A stretch of 64,000 bases of DNA from Colius striatus (Eukaryota; Chordata; Aves; Coliiformes; Coliidae), in the NCBI RefSeq assembly GCF_028858725.1, contig NC_084760.1:91075867-91139866 (forward strand), in the 5' to 3' direction. The position numbers and the translations under genes were made by a program. The notes under the pieces are model-generated. The model made no database searches. It had not been told where the DNA came from and saw only the letters and a program-made list of their open reading frames with translations. Position 1 is the stretch's first letter; each line of letters begins with the position of its first letter. Positions 14,901 through 27,815 of this stretch are shown piece by piece.

Positions 14901-16043
14901 AGGCAGGAATAGGCTGAACAGATGCTGCCAGTGCTGCAGAGCTGACCTCTATCTTAGGAAGATGAAAAGAACCTATAGATGCAGACAGCCCGGAGTCTGA
15001 TGCCTTTACTCAAGGTGAATGCTGAACTGGCCTAGTTTGCAAAAGCAATGTGTGTGCCAAGTCCATACAAACATTTATAGCATCAAGAAATTAAGAGTTC
15101 AGAGTATACAATTCATCTTTGCATACAAAGAGCAAACCCTTAAGGGGTTGTTAGCCACCTTATATGTGAACCCAACGGCTAGGAGGAAGGGCTGATAGTA
15201 GAGGACCAAACTCACTGACATGGGACTGCTTTGATAAGTTGCACAAATGGGCTCCAGGACCTGAGCTATCTGAATCTGAAAACTGCTGTGTAGGCAGAGG
15301 TTTTGTCATGGTAACTTGCTATTTAGTAAAATGCGTCTCACTCTTCCTCTGTTTTACTGATGTTTTTCAGCAAACAGTAACATTTTATTTTGTGAAAGAC
15401 TCTGCAACATCCATTTCTAGCAATTTCTAGCCCTACACTGTATCTCCTGGCTACCATACAGAAATTCTCCATCCTTTCTCAGCATTTATCTAGTCAAGTA
15501 AAAGAATACTTTCTACAAGGGAAATCACTTCACTTGAAACTGGCCCTCATACTACTGGCTCATACTGACCTCCTAGCCTCCAGGGAAGACTCAGTAGTGA
15601 TGACTCCTCATGCAAGCACATAACTCTCATCCAGGACATCCCCCTACTTACAGGGAAAAGAGGCCATATCTTATGACTGGCCAGCAATACTTCAACCATC
15701 TCCAACAAACAACAGGCATGTTCATTGTAGAGGAGGAAGTGCAATGGAAAATTCTTGCCTGTTACAGTAATAACAGTTATTTTGAACTATGTTAGTTATC
15801 CTAGATCATCCTCTCTTTAGTTGACATATCTCTCACCTTTATTTAAAACAACCCAAATGTCAAAATGCATGTGGATGCCTGAGTCGTAGGCATTGCCACC
15901 TTTGTGCCAACTGTTGCTATCACACAATGATGATAACAACCGATCTGTTATTTTTTAGTTTATAGAACAGGGAGGAAACAAGGACTGTCACGCACATCAG
16001 GGAAGTAATGTCTAAAAATTGGTATCAACAAACTGTAAGAAAA
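8966..16043. other. Non-coding intergenic stretch
   Basis: No supported gene. The stretch includes a block at about 13,376-13,690 that is less AT-biased and richer in CpG than its surroundings and looks like a possible regulatory element (see findings). A TA-rich run lies near 13,841. Confidence 0.55.
13841..13860. repeat. TA-rich microsatellite
   Basis: This is a short TATATA tract following a run of T and A bases at 13,807-13,823. Confidence 0.7.
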
Positions 16044-16260
16044 TAGAATCATAGAATTGATTAGACTGGAAAAGACCTTCAAGATCATGAAGTCCAACCA
16101 TTTAACCAGCCCTGTCACATCCACCACTAAACCATGTCCCTGAGTACCACATCTACACATTTTTTAAGGATCTCCAGGGATGATGACTCCATCATTTCCC
16201 TGTGTAGCCTGTTCCAGTGCTTGACAACCCTTGTGGTGGAGAAATTTTTTCCTGTTATGT
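16044..16260 (-). mobile_element. CR1 LINE 3' fragment (older subfamily)
   Basis: It starts with the reverse CR1 tail AGAATCATAGAATTG. CR1-type text follows (AAGACCTTCAAGATCATGAAG, then TCCAACC and CTGTTCCAGTGCTTGACAACC). The wording differs from the other copies in the window, which suggests a different and older subfamily. It is minus orientation and 5' truncated. The right end, near TTTTTTCCTG, is approximate. Confidence 0.85.
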
Positions 16261-17241
16261 GATATTGTTCATAATACTGCCAATAAACTCCTTAACAGAC
16301 ATCCTTTCTGCATGAGAAATTTCACTAAATGGGTTTTGAAACCATATTTTGAGGGAAAGGGAAGCTAAGAAAGGTGAGTACTTGAGGAAAGATCTTGTTT
16401 TACATACTTCTTCAAGCTTTGCTGCATACTTCACATGAAATCTGGGTGTAAGGTCACTGTTTTTTTCATTGTCATTTCCTTGTGTGAGGAATATTTGTGT
16501 GTGGAATACTATGAGTTAATGTGCCAGTCAGCTTACAATCAATCAGCATGGCACATCTCCTGTGCTGCTTCATCTGCTTTTAGCCAACAACATCTTGAAA
16601 CATTTGGATTTATTACTTTGGGCTTGTTTATACTGAGCACACATAACTGCTGCTGTTTTGGGAGGGAGTCTTAGCACACATTAACCTGCTCATGTTTTGA
16701 ACAAATGTATCTTATCTTCTCTTTCAAATACTGGCTTGAACTAAAGGATGAGTGAGGAGTCCAGCAAGAGGTCCTTCTCAAATCCAAAAAAAACCCCAAA
16801 TAGCTGGCTCCTGATCCCCGGGAGATGTGAAGTATGACTCCATGTAACGACTTCAGTGAGCTTGAATCTTCAACAGACTTTGAATTTGACTAACATTAGC
16901 AAACACCTGACATTGCCTTTGCAGGGGAAATCTACCTGTAGTTAAAGTACTGCAGATGGCAATGTGACAGAGGTGACAATTTGGCCTGCAACATCTTTAA
17001 TAAAGGAATGAAAATTAAAAGCAAGGAGGAAATATTATGAAGCCATACCCCTCCTGGCAGAGGGAGAGCAGTTAGGATAGTCTCAGGTACCTCACAAGCT
17101 GCTACATGCTGCAGGTCCTCTTGTGCACCACTGGAGGAACAGCCCTCCAGTGTAGGCAACAGCATGGCTTGTAATTCTCACTCTATGTGAGATTAAAATA
17201 TAAGGTTATAGAATCACTGACAATGAGGAGAGAAAATGCTA

Positions 17242-17575
17242 GTTTGATGTAGGAAATTGGCCAGAGTCAAGACAGACACCCAATGTGAGTTAAAATTCTT
17301 GCTCACTTTATTGCTGTGATACGCGGCTATTTATACAATTCCTGGCTATTCACGCGACCCAGGAAAGTGTTCTGATTGGTTGCAATGCCTTGTCCACTCG
17401 CCCGAACTACTAAGCCCATTGGCTAAAACGTTGATATCATGCTTCTTGTTGTAACATTGTGAACTGCCATATTCTAAGTAGATTCAAGGAGTTTCAACCA
17501 TTTTGAGGCCTGGATTGGTTCAAGCCCTCAAGCAGGCCATGCCCTCTTTCTATTAACCATTCTTCTGCAGTTTGA
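17242..17575 (-). mobile_element. Solo LTR of an endogenous retrovirus, with target-site duplications
   Basis: The element body is 17,248-17,569 (322 bp). On the plus strand it starts TGTAGGAA and ends TTCTGCA. It is flanked on both sides by the same 6 bp, GTTTGA (17,242-17,247 and 17,570-17,575). Read on the minus strand it has several CCAAT boxes (plus-strand ATTGG at 17,375 and 17,418), a TATAAATA box (17,328-17,335) and an AATAAA signal (17,307-17,312), in LTR order. No internal retroviral genes or primer-binding site adjoin it, so it is a solo LTR left by recombination. A 6-bp duplication fits beta- or alpharetrovirus-like groups, but the family is not identified here. Confidence 0.85.
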
Positions 17576-20203
17576 AACAAAAGCAGGATGCATCTGTTTA
17601 CAAAAGATTGGCACCTAAAAAATGTAGGCTTCCCTGAAGCCATTCTCACAGTTGCTTTTCAGAAAATCACTTCTGAAAGAGGAAAGCTCCAAGGCTTAGG
17701 AAGACATAGATTGGTAACAAAATGGAGCTTCAGTGGCAGCATGATTCATCTCACCTTTGATCACCACTATTCTTCTATGAACCATTATTAGTAACTGACT
17801 CCCTGGTGATACCAAAGGTACATGAATCATCCTAACTTCTTTTTTTAACAAGTCCTCCTAACTTTACCTTTGACCATGGTGCATCACCTAGTAAGATCAC
17901 TAGGATTTTAAATTAATTGCACTTCAGATTAGACTTCTTACTGAGACTTCAAGATACCACGGCACAGACTCCCGCCTGATTTACTTTAGAAAGAACCAAT
18001 ATTAATTCCATTTGCACCAGCAATATGAAGCTAGTGAATGTAAAAGATTTAACTCAGTACAAAAACAGGCTTGCACTTCTGGTTTATGTCAAGGCAAAGA
18101 GAGTAATACCTAGAGCCAGGCTCTTTCATCATGGCTCTGGAGATTATGCTGATCTTTGAGTCCAATGGTGAAGAAGGATGACTCAGTCCTGACTCTTCCA
18201 CTCTATTTCTCTGCCTTGCTGATGTCTCACCTCCCACTGGTGGATTTTATATACAGGTGTGGGGTGGCAAGGAAGAATACCAGTCACCTTCCATTCCCAA
18301 GAAATAAACCCAAAGTCTAAGCAGGATGCTTTAAATGTCTTAAAGTGAGGGCTGAATTAGACCCTGACTGGAGAGTAGTAGGTCACATGGTGAATTGGAT
18401 TCCTTCCTTGTTTGGCAGAAGCCTGTAGAAACAAGGGTGATCCCCATCTTGATCACTACTATGGGAGGCTAGAGCTGTGGGATTCCCATCTACAATCCCA
18501 GTATGTCCTTTGAGCCTTTTTGTAAATCTGAAAACAAGTATATACAGCTCATGCTGACCAAAGCTGTAACTGTGAAGGCTGGGAGCCAACACGTAGAAGA
18601 TCATGACTAGATAAACTTAGAAGTGAGTAGGTGAGAGCAAGTGACTGCGAATGGGACGGTGAGCAGAGGATACAAGACTTGCTGGTCAAACAGACATTAA
18701 AAAAACCTAGATGAATGAAGATCAGTTCCTGATGCTGAAGATGTGAAAGAAAAGAAAATAGAAAACTAATAAAACACAGAAAGACAGGAGGATGGAAATA
18801 CTGTTGGCAAGAATGTATGTCCAACAGGCTTGTTCATTGCCTCCAGACCTCTGAGGACACTGCCATTTCTTTTTGTTCCTATGTAAACAAACAAAAACCC
18901 TACAAAATAATATGCTAAAGTTAAAAGAACAAGAAAAGTGTCAGAAAAGACAGGCATTCAGCAATTGGAGCTTAAAAGGACGAGTAAAAAGGAAGAATTG
19001 AGTACCTGGGGATGAGAGAGAAACTATTACATCAGTTGCAGAAGGACAATACACCAGATCTTCTGTATCATGTTATTTTCTGCTTATTTGCATCAGGTCC
19101 AGACAAACGTCACCAAAGATTTTGCTAAGTTAACAGGGATATCATAACCCATTCTGATTTCTTCCATTGGATAAAAACTAAAGTGTGGTTCAATTCAGCT
19201 TATTTTATTCTGAGTTGAAAGTATCTGGCTGAAACCATACAGCAATTATAGGGCATCTCATTAGGGTTGTTCCTTCTCAGTACCACACAAGACTGCTAGG
19301 GAATTACCACATAAAGTTTATGTTTCTCTCACCACTAGACACCTTCTAATCAGAAAAGCAAGTCCAACAGGAGTTGTCAAATGCCAGTAGCCTGCACTTT
19401 CTAGGTATCTCTTGGGTTTTCTCTTGGTGTGAAGAAGTTCATCTTTCCAGAAAGTAGTCTGTCCTTGTGTCAGTCAAGTTGATCCATGCCAGATGAGTCC
19501 TGCTGACTCCTTCCTGTCACCCTGCAGCAGGACTCCCTGTACCAGTCCTTCCTGTACTGAAAAGAGAAGTAGCAATGATATTTATTCTCTAGAAACCTTG
19601 CAGTCTTCACAAAACACTCTCTTATTAGAGTTTCTCTGACACATAAAGCCTAAGCTGCCACTTGTTTTAACAGGCTCATTTTCAACAAATGACATTAAAG
19701 CAAAGAAACAAATCATAAGAGAATTTGCTACACTCTTCATTTTAAGGTCTTTCATTTGTCTCTCCTTTGAAGAAGCTTTCCAGCATTGACACAGTTGTAT
19801 GCCTTGTTGATGCTCTTTGCTGTCCTTCCAAAATTCATTATATGCCTAGAGAGTTCAAGGCCCATTAGAAACTTCCAGCAGCAGCACTGGGATTCCCAGC
19901 CCTGAGTGTGCAATCCTGCAATCTAAAACCTAGAGTCAGATCCAGAAGGTCCCTGGGCAGAGTAAAAGAGGATGTGCATGTTTCCAAAAGGTAGGCTAAG
20001 CAGATTATTACAAGTTCATTAAGAAATTCACATTGTTTAAAATAAATGCTTAGATTGTTCTGTGTATAGCATGAAAAGTAGATTTCTGGCTATACAATGT
20101 GGTAAGTAGATAAGAAAAATGGGAGCTGGTTCAGGCAGATAATAAAATTCCTGATAGTATAGAGCCTATATTCTCAGACAATTCCAATTCAGCATGATTT
20201 TAA

Positions 20204-20222
20204 AAACAAACAAACAAACAAA
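20204..20222. repeat. AAAC tetranucleotide repeat
   Basis: About four units of AAAC in tandem. Confidence 0.8.
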
Positions 20223-23200
20223 TCCAAAACCAAGGGTTCTTTCTTGGCTGCTTGTGTTTCACGTAGGATTTCATGGAAAAAATTCTTGAAAAATGTTAAT
20301 TGAATTATATTGACAAATCAAAATCTGCAGAAGGGCATCATCCCTTGACAGCCACAGGGCTGGGACCAGGAACCAAATTATTTCCTTTTGGAGTCCACGC
20401 ATGGAGAACAAAGTTTGACATAAATACCAGGACTGGAAGCTAGCCTGAGCACTCCTATCAGAGCTGAAGAATCAACTCAATAACTTGTTAATTTCCCTGC
20501 TAAGACTAAGCTATTTATACAACAAAGTCAGTGAGTTCACTGATTAAAATATTTCTACACTCACAGAACCTGATATAGGAACTTGTAAATGGACTCAACA
20601 TCACTAAACCTGAAGTCAAAGCAACCAAGAAGCAAAATTTACACATACTCCTGATAATGCTTTCACCAGAGCTAGACTGTCTACTTGTACTAAAACTCAC
20701 TAAAAGCAGAACTCATAACAAAAAAAAAAATCTGCAAATTAGCAGGAAGTTTCACAACTTGGTCTATATTTTCAACTCTTCAGGCTCAGAAGTGCCACTC
20801 ACTTTTTGTTTCTAGTACATCTGGCAAAACAAGGCACTGACCTGTTCACCTGTCCCTAGGTGCTCTCTTAATAAAAGAATGATTAGTAATAGTAACAGTA
20901 ATAAAATTTAGGACATTCCTGTACAGATGAACATTTATAAACATTTAGTTCTTAGTATATAGTCCAACAAGACTTCAGAGCACTTCCTGATGATGCTCAG
21001 CTGGGCAAACAAAATTCAGCCTTTAAAACAGTCCTGTCATTGAAAGCCTACAGGCAGGAGGGCTGGATTACAAAAAAAAAGAAATCTGAAAGGACAGAGG
21101 AATTGGTTCAGCCAGGCAAAACAAGCAGCAATGATAAGTGCCACAGTAGGGGTTCATTAGGTTCAGTCCCCGCCTCTTGCAATACCCATGGTATCTGAAG
21201 GTAGAATCGGCAGTCTTTCAAATCAGCAGAATTTAATTTCTAATTAATCAGATTAAAAGGTTAAGTGCCTGTAGTCTTTGTTCAAGTCAGTTACGCTTCT
21301 TTCCTTAAAAAGTTTAACAGCAATCAAATAAGTCAGAGTTGTTTAATCATTCATACAAGAAAAGTGTCCTATCTCAAGAGAAGTGCCCTTATAATCCCTT
21401 TTGTAAATACAACTGATTTCATTTGGTATAGGATAACAGGTTCAAAGCTGTAAACCCTGCAAATCTTTTACCATATGAAATTTTATTACAAGCATTAACT
21501 CGTAAGGTCTGCTTGTTATCATGGTGGCTGTGGTTCTCTAGGGGTCAGGAGGTTTATGCTAAGGCACATAATGCTGAGTAAAGAGCACATGTAAATCTAT
21601 TGTAACTGAACCCAAAACACCCTTGTTCCTTCCCCAGCCCAAAGAATAATTTGAGAACAAAAGACACATGCAGGCATATCTTTCTTGATTTTATATTTAC
21701 CCCAAGGCCTCTGAAATGCTTTTGACATCTTGAGAAAAATCACACAACTGAAGGACGCTCTAGGTTTTTCCTAGTACTGCTTTTGAGACACAGCGGATCA
21801 AGATGACGAAGGCAGAAAGGAATGGGCTAAGCATGAGTCAGCCAAGCAGTAGACCTGTCCATCTAGGCAGCCTCATCTCAAATAAAAGAAAAAATTAGTT
21901 TAAAAAATCAGTGGTTTGATGGTGCTGCAGATGGACAGAACTTCAAGGATAATCTTGAAGATAACTGTGGTATTTGACAAAGGGAGAGCACTTGGTAGCT
22001 GGAGGGAGGTAAGTCTCAGGAGTCACTGCATGATCCTGAAGGAGGCTGCAGAAGATGGCCTAGCCAAATTCTTCCCATATCCCTGAATTTACATGGTTTC
22101 CCACAAAAGCTTTGAGGGTTCACAAATATTTCCTTAAGTAGCAATATTGCAGGCTGTCTTTATATTGGTCGACCTTCACTAAATTGCTTTGAACCAGTCA
22201 CCTCAGCCTTTCTTTTTCATGTTGCTGCTAGTAGTAGCAGAAAAAACACCACCACTTAGCCACAGTAACTGAACTGTTTTCACATCTTCAAACTTTCTCA
22301 CCTCAAACACACCACTTGATAGTTTTCAATAAAAAATTTTAAAAAAAGAAAACTGGCCAGCAGTGTATTTTCAACTACTAAATATAAAACTGAGCAGCAG
22401 TTCTGCAAAGTGCAAGTTAGTTTTTGAGCTGGCTACTCTTTCAAGCCCTAGACCTGGCCACTTTTTTTTAGGACCAAGCTAAAGAAGACTCAAAGCAGAA
22501 AGACAGCAAGTGCAAGGTGGCCATCAGCATGCTGGCAAGGGAGAGATTGGCAGCCCTGGACAGATGAGCAAAGAAGAAAGGTGATAAGGGAGGTGCTGGG
22601 TGACAAGGGAGAAAGCATCTAAGAAAGGCAAATGGAAGGAAAATAATCAAAGGGATCGGAGGGGCCAGAGTTTGGAGCCCCCAGATAGAGTCAGGGTGGA
22701 GCAGAACCCAGCACACTTGAGGAGGGGTGATAAGAGCTGGTCAGATGGCTGTTGTTGCTAGCCATAAAACATGCTGCAGTAGCAGTTACCTACTGAAAGA
22801 AGTTGCAAGAGGACTTTCCCCAGGCAAATGGCTGTAATTGGCCATCCACGGCCTTTTCTTCTCTCCCTGAGCATGCCTAGCTAACTTTTAAAGACCTCTT
22901 TTGTGCTCCTCTCTGCCCAGATCAAGCATAGCAAGGTAAATGAGCATCAATTTCCTGACAAGGACAGACCACTTGTTATGTCTCTGCCCTTTACACAACT
23001 CCAGTATGTAACAGAAAGCTGCCTCACAGCTGGGATCCACATGGCAGTGCTCATTAATGGTACAGAAAATATACTAAATACACAAAACCCTGCCGCTAGA
23101 CCCTGGACAGTTACTACCAGGAAGACGCACTATTATCTAAAGAGTAACTATGCAATCCTGAGATACTGAACTGGTACAGCTAAAAACCGATAAGCCAGAA

Positions 23201-23592
23201 GGATATATCACAAGAATTTAAGGATCTCCATCAAGTGGTATTTGTATGGCACTGTGACTAAAGCAAAACCTCTCATTCACTGCATGGCAATAAATATGGC
23301 TGTGTATAGTCAGTATCATACACTCTTATATATGTCATCTTATATATGCCGATATATATGTTTGCATGTATGCACAAGTGTGTGAACTCAAAAATAAATA
23401 CATGTGTATATGTGTATGTGTCTGAGCGTGTTAAATACAAGACATTTCTTCATCAGCCCCTCTCTGCTGACTGCCTTGCAGGCAACGGAGCTGCTTCTGG
23501 CACTCGCTGTGGAAACACAGAGATTTGCTCCATCCCTCTCTTCCTTACAGCTCCTGTCCTGAAGCCACACTTGTCTAAACTGTTTTATGCCT

Positions 23593-23627
23593 TGTGTGTG
23601 TGTGTATTTCTGTGTGTGTGTGTGTGT
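23593..23627. repeat. TG microsatellite
   Basis: Two TG dinucleotide runs separated by a short TATTTC interruption. They give rise to spurious Cys/Val-rich and His/Thr-rich open frames on the two strands. Confidence 0.95.
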
Positions 23628-23937
23628 CCCATACAAAGAAGGTTACTCAAGCAGCTGCAGGCATGGGACTGCGCAAGAGATGCTGAATTCAAAGAAGGCA
23701 CAGGCACAGTGCCGAACTCCTTGGCCAAACGAACAAATACTTTCAAAGACCTTTGCGAGCCAGGCTCCTCTTTGTTCCTCTGGGTCTCCTGTTGCTGCTG
23801 CCTCACATGATTACTCTTTGGCCAGGACACAGAGTGCTTAAGAGAGGCAGTATTTGTCTTTCAGAAGGAAACATAGTATCAGCTTTAGTTGGGGGCTGCA
23901 AATGTAATTAGCAGAAGCCTTAGACTTCTGCCAGAAA

Positions 23938-23967
23938 TAATATATATCTCTGTCTATATATATATAC
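23938..23967. repeat. TA-rich microsatellite
   Basis: An imperfect TATATA tract interrupted by CTCTGTC. Confidence 0.8.
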
Positions 23968-26900
23968 AGCAACAAGTGGCACTGTCAGCAGAAGCCTTAC
24001 TGCTTCATGGGCCCCAGAGATCCCCACTGTAGCCAGAAAAATAAATTTTCATTCCCTTAAGGTGACCTCTGAGTTGCTGTGTAACCCCTCCTTGCTGTGC
24101 CAGCAGCCCACTTCCCTGCCACATGGAGAAGAGAAGAGCATGGGACCAAAGTTTTGGCTAGTGAAAATAGCCAGAACTTCCTTTTAGCCAGCAAAATTGT
24201 GCTCACTACCACAAGCAGATGATTCAGTCCCGTGTTCCTGCATCAGGAGCTGAATCCCTTCCTTCTTAGCCTGGCAAAGCTGAAAGAATTGCAAGGCTGG
24301 CTCTTGGGGACATCTTTCATGTCAACACAACTACTAACGCAAAATGACCAGTTTGCTTCTTGCAGGAGCAGTACCCTGCCTTACAGACAGGAGGAAGCAT
24401 AATCCACAATCCATTCTGTCACTTATAGAACTTTGTAGCCCTTAGGGAAATGATACCTTGAGATCTCGCCTTTGCTTTTTCCTTTCTTTTCTGTTAAGAC
24501 ATACAGCCCTGGAGTATTAGCATAAAAGACAAGATGGTGTTACTTTCAGGGGTAGATGGAGTTACTGTGACTTTGAGTGTAAGGAACTGCTCAGTTAAAA
24601 TCATATTTTCATATTTCAGATACTAAAGCATAGAGGCAAATTAAAGTTACCAAAAACAAATGAAAAAACCTTGCATCTGGAGATAATTGAAATTAGGGGA
24701 AATCCTAAAAAAAACCTCAAGACTTTTTCCAAGTAAGTCTCTTCATTTAAACAACATCCAGGAGTAGGAGGCAAAAAGAATATATATACACCACATTTTT
24801 AGACAGCTTCAGAACCTATGCTTAAAATCATAGCTGGCACTCAGAGAATGGAGTTTCAAGAGTCACCAAGGGATCTGTGCAGGTTCCCACTCTTTCCTCT
24901 CCAAAATCCTCAGCAAATCCTTCCCTGACAATAGCTGGAGTTGTTTGTCCTGGGGGATGCACCATATCTCTTTGCTGTAGCACAAGAACATGTCTGCTCT
25001 ATCATGGGTTTTCTCCTGTCGAGCTGCTGTGGCTCCAGGGAAGAAGCACAACTCTCTTCCTCTTCAGTGAGTGCTGACACTATGCAAAGGCTCACAATTA
25101 CTTTGGGGGCCCTGATTATCTCCCTCTGCCATGACTTATCAAGCTACATCAGACAATTTAGGTGTGACCAAACACCCCCTTACACTCTTAGAAATTACAC
25201 AACACCAGAGATATTCACGAGTAGAAAGGTGCTCCCTAGATGGCAATGCACCCAAAATCATTTGGTTGCAAATGTTTGAAGCACGCACCAGCCAGCAGTA
25301 GAGCTGCAGGTACTGTGCTGACGGTGGGTGTTTTGTTGCAAGGCAGACCCCGCACACTGCTGGGCTCTTAAGCCCGGCCATAACACTTCCTGTGAACAAT
25401 TTGAGCAAAGGAAACCAATATGTAGAAAGGGTGTCATCCCTATTTCTAATGTCAATTTTTTAAAGAAATGGGGAATTAAAACAAGCACTTATCTGCCAGA
25501 TGTCAACAGCACTCGTTGTGCTGATTTCCCACCACCTGTTGTGCTTCCTGGTTGAAAACTTGGGCGATCGGCTCATCTACACCAGATGGTTTTTACAAGG
25601 TTGATTTTTAAGGTGTATGAGTTATTTTCTACCTCTTGAATTACGTAATCCTTTACTTAGAAAACTTTCCATCTGCTAGGCTGTGGACCTACTGTGCTCT
25701 TTCAATGATTTGTATAATACCTTCACAGGTTTCTTTTCCCTTATGTACCCTGAAGCCTCTTGCCATGGTTTTATTTCCACCTCTTCACCACAGGGTGGTC
25801 AGCAATACAAGGTTAAACAGACATAGAGCTTTATTAAACATGGTGAACACTGGAAAAAAAAATACTAGGACTAGAAGGAGGTAAAGCAAAGTACAATGCC
25901 ATATCAAATGTGGCACTTGCCTTGTGCCTTTTGCTTTCAGAGCCATGGAAGCAGTCATGATAATAGCATTATCTCCTGACTGCACTGCTGATCCAGGCAG
26001 TCTTTCCCCACCCAGCTCGCCCCGCACACCAGCACAGCACGGCATAGATGTGGAAAAAAGAAGAAACCTTTAAACCCCAGATGCCAAGAAACCACCCTCA
26101 GCTTCAATCTCCTTTTCTATCTGCAGGTACTGCTACCTTGCAGAACAGTCCAGAGGCTCAGGGATCAAGGGTCTTACTAATATTAGTAAATTAAACAGAG
26201 ACTGGGCGTGGACCATGATCATCTGTATTAGTAAGCTGTTCAAGCCCTTCATGGCCTGTGGCAATTATTACTGTCCCCCATCATTCCCAGGGACAAGTCC
26301 AGAGTCAAGGACCTAATCTCAGTTTGCCATCAGCACACAACCACCCTCTTTTGAAGTGGTATTTTACTAGCAGAGATGTAAGCTCTTCTGTGGCAGGTAG
26401 TCTCTATACCTAGGAATATGCCTAGGTATAACTAATTCTTTAATACAGAAATAGCCAATAAAGCCTCACAGTTATTCAAATGTTATCTCTGTTGAACAAG
26501 ATATGTGCTTCTTTCATTGAACAATCAATATCACATTAGCAGAGAGAAGTTCAGCCACAAATCTAGTGACGTCTCTGGAGAGCTGATGGCAAAACATTAC
26601 AATTACGCCTTTCCAACTCAAATCTTATAGCAATATAATTCTCTGCTAGTAAAATACAGCTAGGACCCAACAATAAATTCCATCTTTGGATCAGAGGGCA
26701 AAGTTTGTGTTCCTGAAGAGACATTATATGTTAGGAGTAAAACTGCATGCTCCAAATCTATCAGCTCTTGTTCTTCCTGTCCTAAAATGCTATTTTTCAA
26801 TATTTATTAATCAGAGCACGATCTTTTATCTTTTCCAAAAGCAATCCCAGGATGACTTGGGCAGCATTGCTGCAATCATTTTCCTGTATAACCCAAAACA

Positions 26901-27815
26901 GTTAGGTTACATCCTCAATGTTTCTTTTTTTTTTTCTTTGGAATGTATTATTTTATTTGCCAGGGATTGCTTAATTTATTTTTCATTTCTGTTTCCCCAG
27001 TCACTAGTGGTTCACCAGCTACAAGCTGAGGAACATCAACCAAGCACAAGCCCATAGGCAACATAGTGGCCAAAAATTAATTTCATCTCTAATTGGGCAT
27101 TGATATAGTTTCTGCAATTTGGACATGCTCAAAAGATTTGAGTGCTGTCTCCTCACCAAAAAAATCTGTAGGTACATGGACAACTGGAATATCAGACACA
27201 GTGGGGTAGGAGTCAGGTGGCACATAGGGGATATTAATGCTAAAGACAGAGAAACATATGAGGGCCTGTTTATGACTGTGGCTCTAAAACCAGCACCTAG
27301 ACTTGTAGTGTTAGTCCTCACCTCCTTTCTAATATGGATGTTCAGGTCACGAAACCCAGAAGTGAGAATTTCAGAGCTCTCCTACCCCTGATGTTACAAT
27401 ATACAGTCAACTTTCTCCATGATACAAACATCCTCACACACACAGATGTGCACATCTGAAGACAGAGAAAGGAGAGTTGTTGAATAGAGGCTAAATACCA
27501 ACCAAGCAGACATAACCTAGCAGAACCCAGGTAGTAATACAGCAGTTGCATTCTGTGAAAAGCCCATCAGGTTGTCTGGCGGCCTAGAGCTACAGGCTGT
27601 AAATTCAATCCCATTAGGAACACATTAGCAAATGTTAGGCTGCTTGCAAAGGAAAAGCTTTAAAATGTCTGTTCCCTTTTCTTCCAAATACATAACAAAA
27701 TTTGCAGCACTAACAAGCTTACAGGTCTGCAAACTTTACTCATACAAAGGCCATAAAACTATCCAAACTGAAACAAGTCCCCTAGTGCTAACATACATGA
27801 AGCTGAGAACAACAG

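Larger units (their letters stand above)
17576..27815. other. Non-coding intergenic stretch
   Basis: No supported coding exon. The open frames are short or low in complexity. The longest, 23,346-23,810, spans a TG microsatellite and is rejected. The stretch holds simple repeats, listed separately. Confidence 0.55.

Noticed and set aside
23346-23841. Overlapping open frames of 154 and 84 codons (plus) and 81-82 codons (minus).
   Set aside because: They are built around the TG microsatellite, giving CVCVC or THTHT runs. There is no domain and no splice context.
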